This document shows positions 34,148 to 42,895 of a stretch of DNA of 64,000 bases, in pieces. Every line of letters begins with the position of its first letter. Position 1 is the first letter of the stretch. Where the stretch lies: positions 39,574 to 103,573 of the forward strand of contig CALEHW010000014.1 of NCBI GenBank assembly GCA_937877715.1, in the 5' to 3' direction. The translations under genes and the position numbers were made by a program. This stretch comes from an uncultured Methylophaga sp. Its GTDB lineage: Bacteria; Pseudomonadota; Gammaproteobacteria; GCF-002020875. Under the pieces are notes generated by a model. That model saw only the letters and a list, made by a program, of their open reading frames with translations, made no database searches and was not told where the DNA came from.

Positions 34148-35170
34148 ATGGATGTGATTGTTCTGGGAATTGAGAGCTCCTGTGATGAGACTGGTGTTGC
34201 CATCTATGAGACAGGTGTAGGTCTGCTTGGCCACACCCTCTATAGCCAGGCAGAGATGCATGCGCAGTATGGAGGGGTGGTTCCTGAGCTCGCCTCCCGG
34301 GACCATATCCGACGGGTTATTCCACTGATTGACCAGCTCCTGGACAGGGTTGGACTCTCCTCGCAGCAGATCGATGGGGTTGCCTATACTGCCGGCCCCG
34401 GGCTGATGGGGGCGCTGATGGTGGGAGCCTGTGTGGGGCGCAGCCTCGCTTATGGCTGGGGCGTTCCTGCAGTAGGGGTTCACCATATGGAGGGGCATCT
34501 GCTGGCGCCACTGCTGGAGGGCGAGATTCCTGAATTCCCGTTTATAGCCCTGCTGGTCTCTGGCGGCCATACCCAGTTGATTCGTGTGGATGGGGTCGGG
34601 CGCTACCAGCTGCTGGGGGAGTCAGTTGACGATGCAGCCGGGGAGGCCTTTGACAAGACAGCAAAGCTGTTGGGGCTCGGTTATCCGGGAGGGCCCGCCC
34701 TCTCGGAGCTGGCAAAACAGGGTAATCCAGACCGGTTCCACTTTCCCCGTCCAATGGTGGATCGTCCAGGGCTCGATTTCAGTTTCAGTGGTCTCAAGAC
34801 CTATGCCCGCAACACCCTGCAGCAGAACTCTGATGATCCAACAATCGGCGCAGATGTGGCACGTGCCTTTGAGGATGCGGTTGCAGATACCCTGGCAATC
34901 AAGTGTCGACGGGCACTGCGAGAGAGTGATCTCAGGCGGCTGGTGGTTGCCGGTGGGGTTAGTGCAAACCAGAGGATCAGGGCGCGTCTGCAGGAGATTG
35001 CGGAGGGCGAGAGGGGGGAGGCATTTTTTCCGAGAGTCGAGTTTTGTACCGATAACGGGGCGATGATTGCATTCGCCGGTGCGTTGCGACTCGATGCCGG
35101 GGAGAGCAGTGGTCTGGCAATTGAGGTTAGTCCCCGCTGGCCCCTCTCCGAGTTACCGGCTGTTCACTAG
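34148..35170 (+). CDS. tsaD: tRNA threonylcarbamoyladenosine transferase TsaD
   Basis: Transfers the threonylcarbamoyl group from TC-AMP to A37 of ANN-decoding tRNAs, acting with TsaB and TsaE. It has 340 residues with the ASKHA/Kae1 fold. Signatures: [15 protein letters not shown] at the N-terminus, and the metal-binding [13 protein letters not shown] (residues about 111-123). [11 protein letters not shown] and [12 protein letters not shown] follow, with [13 protein letters not shown] near the C-terminus. It follows comEA by 56 nt. Confidence 0.97.
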   Translation: MDVIVLGIESSCDETGVAIYETGVGLLGHTLYSQAEMHAQYGGVVPELASRDHIRRVIPLIDQLLDRVGLSSQQIDGVAYTAGPGLMGALMVGACVGRSLAYGWGVPAVGVHHMEGHLLAPLLEGEIPEFPFIALLVSGGHTQLIRVDGVGRYQLLGESVDDAAGEAFDKTAKLLGLGYPGGPALSELAKQGNPDRFHFPRPMVDRPGLDFSFSGLKTYARNTLQQNSDDPTIGADVARAFEDAVADTLAIKCRRALRESDLRRLVVAGGVSANQRIRARLQEIAEGERGEAFFPRVEFCTDNGAMIAFAGALRLDAGESSGLAIEVSPRWPLSELPAVH

Positions 35171-35187
35171 CACCGCCACAGTTCAGG

Positions 35188-35787
35188 CTACTTTTTTGCT
35201 CCGATCTTGTCCTCTTTTCCGGAGAGCAGGTTACGGATATTGCTGCGGTGTCTCCAGTAGAGCAGGGCGGTGATCAATGCCATGGTGGCGGTTAGGATCT
35301 CCGGACTAGATTGCGGAAAGAGGGTCCAGACGTAAATTGGGGCCAGCAGAATGGCAGTAAGAGCCGCCAGTGATGAGTAGCGGAAGATGGCAGCCATTCC
35401 GATCCAGGTGACAATGGTGGCAAGGCCGATACTCCAGTGGAGTCCAATCAGGGTGCCGAGGGCAGTTGCCACCCCCTTGCCCCCCTTGAAGCCAAAAAAT
35501 AGCGGATAGAGATGGCCCAGAAATGCGGCCAACATAGTTAGCGCAATCGTCATCTCGGTTGCCTGCAGCTGAATAGCCAGGAGAACAGGAAACAACCCCT
35601 TAACCATATCTCCGGCCAGGGTGAGCAGTGCAGCTTTTTTCCCTCCCAGCCGTAATACGTTGGTTGCTCCAGGGTTTTTAGATCCCTCGGACCGTGGGTC
35701 AGGTAGCCCCAGAAGTTGGCATACCAAGATGGCCGCAGAGAGAGAGCCGATCAGATAGGCTACCGGAATAAGTAGTAGTTCAGTCAT
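35188..35787 (-). CDS. plsY: Glycerol-3-phosphate acyltransferase PlsY
   Basis: An inner-membrane enzyme that acylates glycerol-3-phosphate with acyl phosphate, the first step of phospholipid synthesis. I use ATG at 35787 (MTELLLIPVAYLIGSLS), the natural membrane start; the track begins 24 codons upstream. 199 residues with about five helices and the three conserved loops: GSLSAAIL, GSKNPGATNVLR and FGFKGGKGVATALG. It ends 17 nt from the convergent tsaD and is divergent from folB. Confidence 0.95.
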   Translation of the reverse strand: MTELLLIPVAYLIGSLSAAILVCQLLGLPDPRSEGSKNPGATNVLRLGGKKAALLTLAGDMVKGLFPVLLAIQLQATEMTIALTMLAAFLGHLYPLFFGFKGGKGVATALGTLIGLHWSIGLATIVTWIGMAAIFRYSSLAALTAILLAPIYVWTLFPQSSPEILTATMALITALLYWRHRSNIRNLLSGKEDKIGAKK

Positions 35788-35848
35788 GGGGGCAGTGTAG
35801 GGAAGAATTATGGGATAATCCAGCGCAACATCATCGAAAAAAGGAGCT

Positions 35849-36208
35849 GTGGTGGACATTGTCTATATCAAGGATCTGCAGATTAAGACTGTGATTGGAA
35901 TCTATGATTGGGAGCGGGAGATCAAACAGACTGTCAGTATCGATCTGGAGATGGGGACCGATATCAGCCGTGCAGCCGAGAGCGACACTATTGAACATAC
36001 CCTGGATTACAAGGCAGTCTCTAAGCGAATTGTCGGTTTTGTAGAGGAGAGCAGCTTTCAATTGGTGGAGACCATGGCGGAGCGGATTGCCGAGATTGTA
36101 CGTTCTGAATTTAGTGTTCCCGGGGTGCGCCTTCGGGTAAGTAAGCCTGGTGCTGTTACCGGTTCTCGTGATGTCGGGGTTGTTATTGAACGTGGTGAAA
36201 AGATCTGA
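35849..36208 (+). CDS. folB: Dihydroneopterin aldolase
   Basis: Converts 7,8-dihydroneopterin to 6-hydroxymethyl-dihydropterin in folate synthesis. 119 residues, T-fold. Conserved: IKDLQIKTVIGIYDWEREIKQ, the TLDYKAVSKRI segment, and the Glu of QLVETMAERIAE, with the final KPGAVTGSRDVGVVIER. The start is GTG (two consecutive GTGs, preceded by AAGGAG). It overlaps folK as TGATG. Confidence 0.95.
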   Translation: MVDIVYIKDLQIKTVIGIYDWEREIKQTVSIDLEMGTDISRAAESDTIEHTLDYKAVSKRIVGFVEESSFQLVETMAERIAEIVRSEFSVPGVRLRVSKPGAVTGSRDVGVVIERGEKI

Positions 36209-36696
36209 TGCCACAGATCTATCTAAGTATAGGTAGTAATATTGACCGTGAACGGAGCGTTCAGCAGGCAATCAGTAGGTTGAGAGAGCTGTTTGGTGAG
36301 TTATCCATCTCTACGGTTTATGAGAGTGAGGCGGTGGGTTTTGATGGGGATGACTTCTACAATCTGGTGGTGGGATTTGACTCAAATATGGATCTGGAGA
36401 TGATCCAACACCACCTGCATGAGATTGAGGAGGATAATGGACGCGAGCGTGGGGCAGAGAAGTTCAACCCGCGTACCCTCGATCTGGATCTATTAATTTA
36501 TGGAAATCTCGATCTACAGCAGCAGGGGATTGATATTCCTCGTGCAGAGATCTTTGAGTATGCCTTTGTGTTGAGACCGCTGGCTGAGATTGCCGGGAAT
36601 GAGTGTCATCCCCAGACGGGGGAGCGCTACGGTCAGCTCTGGGCGCAATTTAACCACTCCAGTCAGCCACTCTGGCCTGCATCTCTGCAGTTCTGA
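36208..36696 (+). CDS. folK: 6-hydroxymethyl-dihydropterin pyrophosphokinase
   Basis: Transfers pyrophosphate from ATP to the FolB product. 162 residues. Seen: YLSIGSNIDRERSVQQAI, YNLVVGFDS, the catalytic/metal region FNPRTLDLDLLIYG, and the C-terminal half PRAEIFEYAFVLRPLAEIA. The third-exon RPLA motif is intact. It is translationally coupled to folB, forming a two-gene folate operon, and convergent with the pteridine reductase gene 18 nt away. Confidence 0.95.
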   Translation: MPQIYLSIGSNIDRERSVQQAISRLRELFGELSISTVYESEAVGFDGDDFYNLVVGFDSNMDLEMIQHHLHEIEEDNGRERGAEKFNPRTLDLDLLIYGNLDLQQQGIDIPRAEIFEYAFVLRPLAEIAGNECHPQTGERYGQLWAQFNHSSQPLWPASLQF

Positions 36697-36714
36697 CAGG
36701 TTATCCGGTTTCTG

Positions 36715-37485
36715 CTAATTGCTTAGGGTTCGCCCACCATCCACATTGAGAACTTGTCCAGTAATGTAGCTGGCATCACGGATCAAGAAAAGTATGGTGT
36801 AGGCAATATCACTAGGCTCTCCACTACGTTTTAGTGCGGTTCTGGAGAGTATATCTTCCTTGCTTGAATCATCCATTCCATCTTCCGGCCAGAGTATGGC
36901 GCCTGGGGCTACACCATTAACCCGAACATCAGGTCCCAGCTCACGTGCCATGGTTTTGGTCAGCATGGCCAGGCCAGCCTTGGCAATGCTGTAGAGTGGA
37001 TATTCCCTCAATGGACGATTTGCATGGATATCCACCATGTTAATGATGCTGCCATTTTGCTGGCTCAGATATGGGGCTGCAGCCTGGGAGAGGAAGAGAG
37101 GGGCTTTGAGGTTAGAGCCCATCAGGTCATTCCAGTCACTCTCTGTTATTGAACCAACAGGGGTTTGGTAGAAGGTCGATGCATTATTAATCAGAACATC
37201 CAGACGCCCCCACTGGCTGGCTGCATTTTGGATAAGACTGTTCAGCTGTGTGGTCTGGTGGAGGTCAGCCTGAATCAGTGCAACGGAGTCTGGCCTGATC
37301 TTTTCCAGCTCTTGCTGCAGGGCTTCAGCGGCGGAGGCTGAATTCCGATAGTGCAGCACAATGTTCATCCCAGCTGCATGCAACAGACGAGCTGTGGTTG
37401 CCCCTATTCTATGGGCGGCTCCGGTAATTAAAACTACCCTCTTATCCAGTGCTCTGTTATCCAAAGAGTTGCTATCATTGCCCAT
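36715..37485 (-). CDS. Pteridine reductase (FolM/PTR1-like short-chain dehydrogenase)
   Basis: A 256-residue NADPH-dependent SDR. The nucleotide loop is TGAAHRIGATTARLL, the TGxxxRxG form typical of pteridine reductases rather than the TGxxxGIG of ordinary SDRs. NNAS is followed by the catalytic YSIAKAGLAML (Tyr-x-x-x-Lys), and the C-terminus is the SDR tail YITGQVLNVDGGRTL. Such enzymes reduce dihydrobiopterin or dihydrofolate and can support folate metabolism. The neighbouring folB-folK operon, convergent to it, supports a pterin substrate. Confidence 0.88.
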   Translation of the reverse strand: MGNDSNSLDNRALDKRVVLITGAAHRIGATTARLLHAAGMNIVLHYRNSASAAEALQQELEKIRPDSVALIQADLHQTTQLNSLIQNAASQWGRLDVLINNASTFYQTPVGSITESDWNDLMGSNLKAPLFLSQAAAPYLSQQNGSIINMVDIHANRPLREYPLYSIAKAGLAMLTKTMARELGPDVRVNGVAPGAILWPEDGMDDSSKEDILSRTALKRSGEPSDIAYTILFLIRDASYITGQVLNVDGGRTLSN

Positions 37486-37530
37486 TGATCAGTCCCCACT
37501 AACAATATTGATTTGGAGCGAGTGTAACAG

Positions 37531-38688
37531 ATGAACAACCACCTCCTGGAGCCGAGCAGAGAGATGAAGGAGCTCTCAGAGCAGTTGCGTTCTGTGATGG
37601 CTGGCTCAATTGAGCAGGCTGGTGGCTGGATCCCGTTTGATCAATGGATGTCACAGGCACTATATACACCAGGCTTGGGATATTACAGCAGCCTCCAGGG
37701 GCTTGGTGATGAGGGGGATTTTGTTACGGCACCAGAGATCTCGCCACTTTTCTCCAGGGTGGTTGCAAGGCAGATTGAACCAATTCTGTCTGTGATGGCA
37801 TCAACTTCTATCCTTGAGTTTGGTGCCGGTTCAGGGGTGATGGCGGCAGATATTCTTCTGGAGCTTGAGCGTCAACAGCAGCTTCCAGATAGTTATAAAA
37901 TTTTGGAATTGAGTGGTACCCTGCGAGCAAGACAACGAGACACGCTGACCCAGCGTGTCCCACATCTATTGGAGCGGGTCAGCTGGCTGGAGGAGTTACC
38001 GCAGAGCCCACTGCAGGGAGTTGTGGTTGCCAATGAGGTCATGGATGCAATCCCGTTTGAGCGCTTTGTAATGCGTGGTGGCACCCCGGTTGCTGTTGGC
38101 CTCTCCATAGGTTCTGATGGGCAGATGGTGCTTGTCGAGAACCCTGAGTCAGAGATAAAGCTCCCCGCAGGGATCGATGTGGGTGGCCTGGCTGAGGGGT
38201 ATAGCTCCGAAATCCGGCCCGGGATCTCTCCCTGGATCCACTCGATCTCAGAATTCCTGCAGCAGGGAATGGTGCTGCTGATCGATTACGGATACCAACG
38301 CAGCGAATACTACCGCCCAGAGCGCCAGAATGGCACCTTGAGCTGTTTTTATCGTCACCACCAACATGATGATCCGTTGACTCTTCCAGGCCTGCAGGAT
38401 ATTACAGCTCATGTAGATTTTACTGCAGTGGCAGAGGCAGCTGATGAATCAGAGTTGAGTGTGGCAGGCTTTACAACGCAGGCATATTTTCTGTTGGCAG
38501 GCGGTATTGCAGGGCTGGCTGAGGAGGAGCTGTTAGATGATCTGCAGACCAGAGTTGAGACCTCAAGGGCAATTCAGCAGCTGGCAATGCCTGCACAGAT
38601 GGGGGAGATGGTAAAGGTTATGGCCCTGACCAAGGGTGTAGAGCTGCCAGATACCTTTACCATTCACGACCAATGCCACACTCTTTAG
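37531..38688 (+). CDS. SAM-dependent methyltransferase, MidA/NDUFAF7 family
   Basis: A 385-residue protein of the COG1565/DUF185 family. Signatures: DQWMSQALYTPGLGYYSS near the N-terminus, then GDFVTAPEISPLFSRVVARQ. The SAM loop is ILEFGAGSGVMAADIL (residues about 90-105), followed by VVANEVMDAIPFERF and LLIDYGYQRSEYYRP. The eukaryotic homologue dimethylates an arginine of complex I subunit NDUFS2; the bacterial function is not settled. It is divergent from the pteridine reductase and 37 nt upstream of uppP. Confidence 0.9.
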   Translation: MNNHLLEPSREMKELSEQLRSVMAGSIEQAGGWIPFDQWMSQALYTPGLGYYSSLQGLGDEGDFVTAPEISPLFSRVVARQIEPILSVMASTSILEFGAGSGVMAADILLELERQQQLPDSYKILELSGTLRARQRDTLTQRVPHLLERVSWLEELPQSPLQGVVVANEVMDAIPFERFVMRGGTPVAVGLSIGSDGQMVLVENPESEIKLPAGIDVGGLAEGYSSEIRPGISPWIHSISEFLQQGMVLLIDYGYQRSEYYRPERQNGTLSCFYRHHQHDDPLTLPGLQDITAHVDFTAVAEAADESELSVAGFTTQAYFLLAGGIAGLAEEELLDDLQTRVETSRAIQQLAMPAQMGEMVKVMALTKGVELPDTFTIHDQCHTL

Positions 38689-38725
38689 GGTACCTGGTTG
38701 GTTGCGGTGTAGTAGAGTAGAAGCT

Positions 38726-39523
38726 ATGGATTTTCTACAAATTCTCATTCTCTCCCTGGTTCAGGGGCTGACCGAGTTCCTCCCCATCTCCAGCTCGGCA
38801 CACTTGATTCTGGTCCCTGTTCTGACAGGATGGCAGGATCAGGGGCTGGCCTTTGATGTTGCTGTCCATATCGGCACCCTGACTGCTGTTGTCAGTTATT
38901 TTCGTCATGAGTTGGTGAAGATGCTTTCGGAGTGGTGGGGTTCCCTGACTGGAAAAGGGATGACCCAGGATGCAAGGCTTGCCTGGGCTGTGGGTCTGGG
39001 AACCATACCGGTCGGGTTGGCAGGGCTGCTGTTCAAGGATTTCATCGAGCTATATCTGCGCTCCCCGCTGGTCATAGCAGCCACTACTATCGGTTTCGGG
39101 CTGCTACTCTGGTGGTCTGACAGGGTGGGGCGACAGGTGGGTGATGAGCATAAGATGGGGTGGAAGACTGTAGCGGTGGTTGCCCTATCCCAGATGCTGG
39201 CACTTATTCCAGGTACCTCACGCTCCGGCATAACCATGACTGCCGGGCTGGCAATGGGGTTGAGTAGACAGGGTGCAGCCCGTTTCTCATTTCTGCTCTC
39301 CATTCCGGTAATTTTAATGGCAGGGGGGCTGGAGGTAGTGGGGTTGGTCCAACTGGAAGAGGGGGTGGAGTGGGGCGCACTGGTTATGGGGATAATATTC
39401 TCCGCAGTGAGCGCCTACCTCTGTATCCACTACTTCCTGAAGCTGCTGGATAGGATCGGAATGACCCCGTTTGTGATCTATCGCATACTCCTAGGGGTAT
39501 TTCTGTTTCTGCTCTATGTCTGA
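38726..39523 (+). CDS. uppP: Undecaprenyl-diphosphatase
   Basis: An integral-membrane phosphatase that recycles undecaprenyl diphosphate for peptidoglycan and LPS. ATG at 38726 gives MDFLQILILSLVQGLTEFLP, the standard start; the track adds eight codons from a TTG. About 265 residues. The active-site motifs LTEFLPISSSAHL and PGTSRSGITMTAG are intact. About eight helices are visible. It overlaps the VanZ-like gene by 8 nt. Confidence 0.96.
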   Translation: MDFLQILILSLVQGLTEFLPISSSAHLILVPVLTGWQDQGLAFDVAVHIGTLTAVVSYFRHELVKMLSEWWGSLTGKGMTQDARLAWAVGLGTIPVGLAGLLFKDFIELYLRSPLVIAATTIGFGLLLWWSDRVGRQVGDEHKMGWKTVAVVALSQMLALIPGTSRSGITMTAGLAMGLSRQGAARFSFLLSIPVILMAGGLEVVGLVQLEEGVEWGALVMGIIFSAVSAYLCIHYFLKLLDRIGMTPFVIYRILLGVFLFLLYV

Positions 39524-39899
39524 TTCACTACGTTTTTACAAGCAGTGGCTCTTGTTGGGGTGGGCCATGGTGGCGGGGGTGATCATTCTCTCTCTGGTAC
39601 CTGTTCCGGATATGGGAGTTGACCTTCCAAGTGACAAGCTACTCCACCTTCTGGCCTATGGATGCATGATGGGTTGGTTCGTCCAACTGTTTCATGGATC
39701 GGAGAGGATATATTATGCGTTAGGGTTTATATTGCTTGGCTTTGCAATGGAGCTTCTGCAGGGGGTGACATCCTATCGTATGTTTGAGTGGTGGGATGCT
39801 GTTGCCAATGGAAGTGGCGTTGTCCTTGCTTATCTGTTTGGGTTCACCAAATTCGATCTCCTGCTCTATCGGTTTGAGAGAGTTGTGCGTATTGCCTGA
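39516..39899 (+). CDS. VanZ-family membrane protein
   Basis: A 127-residue membrane protein with about four helices. The family signature is in DKLLHLLAYGCMMGWFVQLF and GFAMELLQGVTSYRMFEWWD, with the typical His, Glu and Asp residues. VanZ proteins are linked to low-level teicoplanin resistance in Gram-positives; the role in Gram-negatives is unknown. Overlap with uppP suggests a common envelope context. A small palindrome GTAGGC-CAC-GCCTAC lies just past the stop but lacks a T-run. Confidence 0.85.
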   Translation: MSDSLRFYKQWLLLGWAMVAGVIILSLVPVPDMGVDLPSDKLLHLLAYGCMMGWFVQLFHGSERIYYALGFILLGFAMELLQGVTSYRMFEWWDAVANGSGVVLAYLFGFTKFDLLLYRFERVVRIA

Positions 39900-39928
39900 G
39901 TGTAGGCCACGCCTACGCTATCCTAGGG

Positions 39929-40654
39929 TTATAACTCAACCCTCAAACTGGCGTATAGATAATCCATATCGGATGTTCCTCCCACGTTATCGCCACCCAG
40001 AGACTTAAACAGTTGGTAGCCAATACCAGCACTCATGTTATCCGATATATCATAGTTCGCATTAATGCCATAATAGATGTCGGTACCATCTTCTTTCAAT
40101 GTAGTTGCCCCACTCCCGCCACTCCAAGTAAATGTTGTTCCACCAGATACCAAAGAACCTGCACCAGCAGAAGCTGATACATCGAGCTCCACATCCCAAA
40201 AGTATGCCCCTGCAGTTGCTCCTATAGTGAAACTATCATTTACAGGAAAGCTATAGGCACCGCCTAGTGTCCATCCATCACTTTCCCATACTGCTTTTGC
40301 CTCAGAAGCAGCAGTAACAGTAATGGTTCCAATCAATGAGCTGCATGTTCCGGTTCCAAGGGTTAGATTTTCACTCACTTCACCCAAATTTTTATATCCG
40401 GCTTCAATGGAGAAGTTTTCGGTTAAATGATATCCGCCAGAAATCCCATAACCTGAATCTTCATCATCAGAAGTAACTGTTGCTGCAATTGTTCCGCAAG
40501 TATATGTTCCCGACGTATCAAGTAGTCCGCTGTCAATTTTCGTTTTTCCTCCATCTGCCTTTAGATAGAAACTATTGTCACTTGCAATAGCGGCTCCTGA
40601 AACTGTAGTGGATAGAACTACAGCTGTTATTATTGATGATATTTTTTTCTTCAT
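39929..40654 (-). CDS. Small outer-membrane beta-barrel protein
   Basis: A 241-residue exported protein with signal peptide MKKKISSIITAVVLSTTVSGAAIA. The mature part is Gly/Ser/Thr-rich with alternating beta-strands (SGYGISGGYHLTENFSIEAG; GWTLGGAYSFPVNDSFTIGA). It ends in MDYLYASLRVEL, the aromatic-alternating strand recognised by BAM, although the last residue is Leu rather than Phe. The layout resembles opacity or OmpA-N-type eight-stranded barrels. The two Cys of GTYTCGT and GTGTCSS could form a disulfide. The gene looks AT-richer than its neighbours. Function unknown. Confidence 0.82.
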   Translation of the reverse strand: MKKKISSIITAVVLSTTVSGAAIASDNSFYLKADGGKTKIDSGLLDTSGTYTCGTIAATVTSDDEDSGYGISGGYHLTENFSIEAGYKNLGEVSENLTLGTGTCSSLIGTITVTAASEAKAVWESDGWTLGGAYSFPVNDSFTIGATAGAYFWDVELDVSASAGAGSLVSGGTTFTWSGGSGATTLKEDGTDIYYGINANYDISDNMSAGIGYQLFKSLGGDNVGGTSDMDYLYASLRVEL

Positions 40655-40863
40655 TTGTTATCTCCCGTACATCATTCATGGTTAACCAATAGACAATCTG
40701 TGGGTAAACTTATCAAGTAGTCGACTCTACTTGGTTACGTAATGCTACGTTTGGTGTTTGTCATCTCGGCGCGTCAGTCGCCATTAATCAATTTTTTAAA
40801 TCGCCATCAAGTCTCAATTACGCTACAATTGTGGTAAATCAGCACGATAGATGGGGTTTTCCT

Positions 40864-41091
40864 ATGAGTATTTCGGTTCGTATAGATGATCAATTGGTTG
40901 CGCAGGCAAGGAGTGCGGCGAAGGCTGAATTCCGCACCATGCAGGGTCAGATTGAATTTTGGGCAAGAGTTGGACGAGCTGCACTGGATAATCCTGATCT
41001 GCCAGTAAGCTTTATTGCGGATAGTCTGGTGTCACTTTCTGAGCCTCGTGAAGAGGTAACTGAATTTGTGCCCCAGTCTCAAGCCCAGTAA
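40864..41091 (+). CDS. ParD-like antitoxin
   Basis: Antitoxin half of a type II pair. I use ATG at 40864 (MSISVRIDDQLVAQARSAAK), where the fold begins; the track adds 11 codons. 75 residues. N-terminal ribbon-helix-helix (ISVRIDDQLV, AEFRTMQGQIEFWARVGRAA) and an acidic tail (EPREEVTEFVPQ) that would wrap the toxin. The FRTMQGQIEFWARVG helix matches the ParD-like family. Its stop overlaps the toxin ATG (TAATG). The divergent outer-membrane gene leaves about 210 bp upstream, where a TACAAT -10-like box is seen near 40822. Confidence 0.87.
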   Translation: MSISVRIDDQLVAQARSAAKAEFRTMQGQIEFWARVGRAALDNPDLPVSFIADSLVSLSEPREEVTEFVPQSQAQ

Positions 41092-41369
41092 TGGGCTGGG
41101 TGGTTCGACAGACAAGACGTTTTGGCCGTGCCTATAAGAAACTCTACCGCAATGTGTTGGTTGATGTTGATGAGGCAGTGCGGGTTATTGCGGAGAACCC
41201 TTATGTAGGGGAACGCAAGAGGGGAGATCTGTCAGAGCTCTTTGTCTATAAATTTCACAGTCAGAATCAGCTGTATCTGCTTGGGTATACATGTGATGAT
41301 GAGGTGTGTCTTATATATCTTGAGGCGGTTGGCCCACATGAAAACTTCTACCGCGACTTAAAACATTAG
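41091..41369 (+). CDS. RelE/ParE-family toxin
   Basis: A 92-residue toxin of the RelE/ParE superfamily. The fold shows the N-terminal strand [16 protein letters not shown] and helix [14 protein letters not shown]. The core [16 protein letters not shown] and C-terminal strands [20 protein letters not shown] follow, ending [10 protein letters not shown]. Basic residues (Arg46/Lys-type) and the C-terminal His-Tyr are compatible with an mRNA interferase of the RelE type, but a ParE-like gyrase inhibitor cannot be excluded. It is coupled to the antitoxin by a 1 nt overlap and ends 4 nt over the convergent cca stop. Confidence 0.87.
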   Translation: MGWVVRQTRRFGRAYKKLYRNVLVDVDEAVRVIAENPYVGERKRGDLSELFVYKFHSQNQLYLLGYTCDDEVCLIYLEAVGPHENFYRDLKH

Positions 41370-42658
41370 AGAGAATTTTTTACTGCCTGAGCGCGCCTCT
41401 TCTGTAGTTCATTTCGGATTGCCGATCCCTCAAAACCATCTGCAATAATCTCGTCGCTCTTGACGGATTGTGCTGCACTAAAGGCGGTGCGTAGAGTCCC
41501 TCCCTGGGCGAATGTCTCGTCTTCGAATCCGGATCTGCCACGCTGATCGGCCTCACAGGTGATCAGGAAATCCTCAAATCTCTCTGGGCGGCGGAAGGCG
41601 TCAATACCCTCAAACATCTTTACAATCGTATCCGGGCGCATCTCATCTGCACGATGGTAATGTCCATGATACTGGGTTACGGCCAGCGCCAGGTCACGCA
41701 GGTCGTTAGGGACCCTTAGTCGCTTGCATAGTTGTTGAACGAGTTTTCTGCCGCGCTGTTCATGGCCGTGGTGTTTGGGCCACTCGGATTCCGGGGTGGT
41801 CCCCTTACCAAGATCATGCACCAGTGCAGCAAATCGGATGGCCGTCTTGTTACTTAGTTTTACAGCCTGTTGCAGCACCATCAGGGTGTGTCTTCCGCTA
41901 TCGATCTCGGGGTGGTGGTGTGCTGGTTGAGGCACTCCGAAAAGCTGATCCAGCTCAGGGAATATTCTCTGCAGTGCCCCGCACTCCCTGAGAACCTCAA
42001 AGTAGCGTTCAGGGTTGCTGCTCTCTAGTGCCTTTCGGGTCTCCTGCCAGACCCGTTCAGGAACCAGGGCATCTACCTCGCCGCTCTTGACCATCTCTCT
42101 CATAAGTTTGTGGGTATCGTGGGCAACCCGGAATCCCCACCTGCCAAAGCGGGCGGCAAAACGGGCGATTCTCAGGATTCGCACCGGATCCTCAACAAAT
42201 GCCTCGGAGACATGGCGCAGAATCCCTTGCTGCAGATCCTGCTCTCCATGAAAAGGGTCGATCAGGGCACCATCGCTATCCTGTGCCATCGCATTGATGG
42301 TGAGATCACGCCGCAGCAGATCCTCCTCCAGGGTGACAGATGGGTCGGCGTGGACGGTAAACCCGCGATATCCTGGGGCACTCTTGCGTTCAGTGCGGGC
42401 CAGGGCGTACTCGTCGTGGGTTTCTGGGTGGAGAAAGACGGGAAAATCTTTGCCTACCTGCTGGAAGCCGGCAGCCTCCATCTCCTCAATACTTTTTCCT
42501 GTTACTACCCAGTCATGTTCTCTGGGGGTGAGCCCCAGCATCTGGTCCCGGACTGCGCCACCGACCAGAAGCCGACTATTCTCGATTACGGAGAGTGGTG
42601 CTGAGTCAGGTTTTTTTGAGGGATTCAATCGAGACCACCTTAGCGGCGGTTGGTTCAT
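41366..42658 (-). CDS. cca: CCA tRNA nucleotidyltransferase
   Basis: Adds or repairs the 3'-CCA of tRNAs. The catalytic core begins [20 protein letters not shown], then [16 protein letters not shown] and [17 protein letters not shown]-terminal HD domain ([25 protein letters not shown]) indicates the bifunctional type with phosphohydrolase activity. The 5' end is ambiguous: homologues start only a few residues before VGGAVRD, but no ATG or GTG exists there in frame. Candidates are ATG 42658, used here, or TTG 42628. Both overlap the upstream 88-residue gene. The track start at 42727 is too far upstream. Confidence 0.93.
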   Translation of the reverse strand: MNQPPLRWSRLNPSKKPDSAPLSVIENSRLLVGGAVRDQMLGLTPREHDWVVTGKSIEEMEAAGFQQVGKDFPVFLHPETHDEYALARTERKSAPGYRGFTVHADPSVTLEEDLLRRDLTINAMAQDSDGALIDPFHGEQDLQQGILRHVSEAFVEDPVRILRIARFAARFGRWGFRVAHDTHKLMREMVKSGEVDALVPERVWQETRKALESSNPERYFEVLRECGALQRIFPELDQLFGVPQPAHHHPEIDSGRHTLMVLQQAVKLSNKTAIRFAALVHDLGKGTTPESEWPKHHGHEQRGRKLVQQLCKRLRVPNDLRDLALAVTQYHGHYHRADEMRPDTIVKMFEGIDAFRRPERFEDFLITCEADQRGRSGFEDETFAQGGTLRTAFSAAQSVKSDEIIADGFEGSAIRNELQKRRAQAVKNSL

Positions 42659-42872
42659 CACTAAAAGAGGGGCGCATGGAGGTGTTGATGCCGGCCTCCT
42701 CTGCCAGTTCTCTCTCGCGCTGTGCAATCAGGGTAAAACAGTCACGCATATCCTCAAAGGTCTGTTTGGTCAGCGGGTGCTCATCCCCGTTTTGGGGGGT
42801 GGTCTCTCGGGCAATTGCACCAAGCGTTTTGCGTACCATTCTGAGAAGGCGTTGTTCTCTGGTTAGTTCCAT
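42606..42872 (-). CDS. Conserved-looking unknown protein upstream of cca
   Basis: I do not recognise this 88-residue protein. It is charged and predicted helical: [20 protein letters not shown] at the start, a middle helix ([24 protein letters not shown]) and a short basic end ([10 protein letters not shown]). There is no membrane segment, signal or metal motif. Its reading frame is clean, and its 3' end overlaps the cca start region by about 50 nt, indicating co-transcription and possibly translational coupling with cca. Codon use looks normal for the region. Confidence 0.78.
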   Translation of the reverse strand: MELTREQRLLRMVRKTLGAIARETTPQNGDEHPLTKQTFEDMRDCFTLIAQRERELAEEAGINTSMRPSFSDEPTAAKVVSIESLKKT

Positions 42873-42895
42873 AACAGATCCCTGTTCATTCAGTG

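Noticed and set aside
39902-39916. GTAGGC-CAC-GCCTAC as a terminator after the VanZ-like gene
   Set aside because: A good stem, but the loop is only 3 nt and no T-run follows on either strand.
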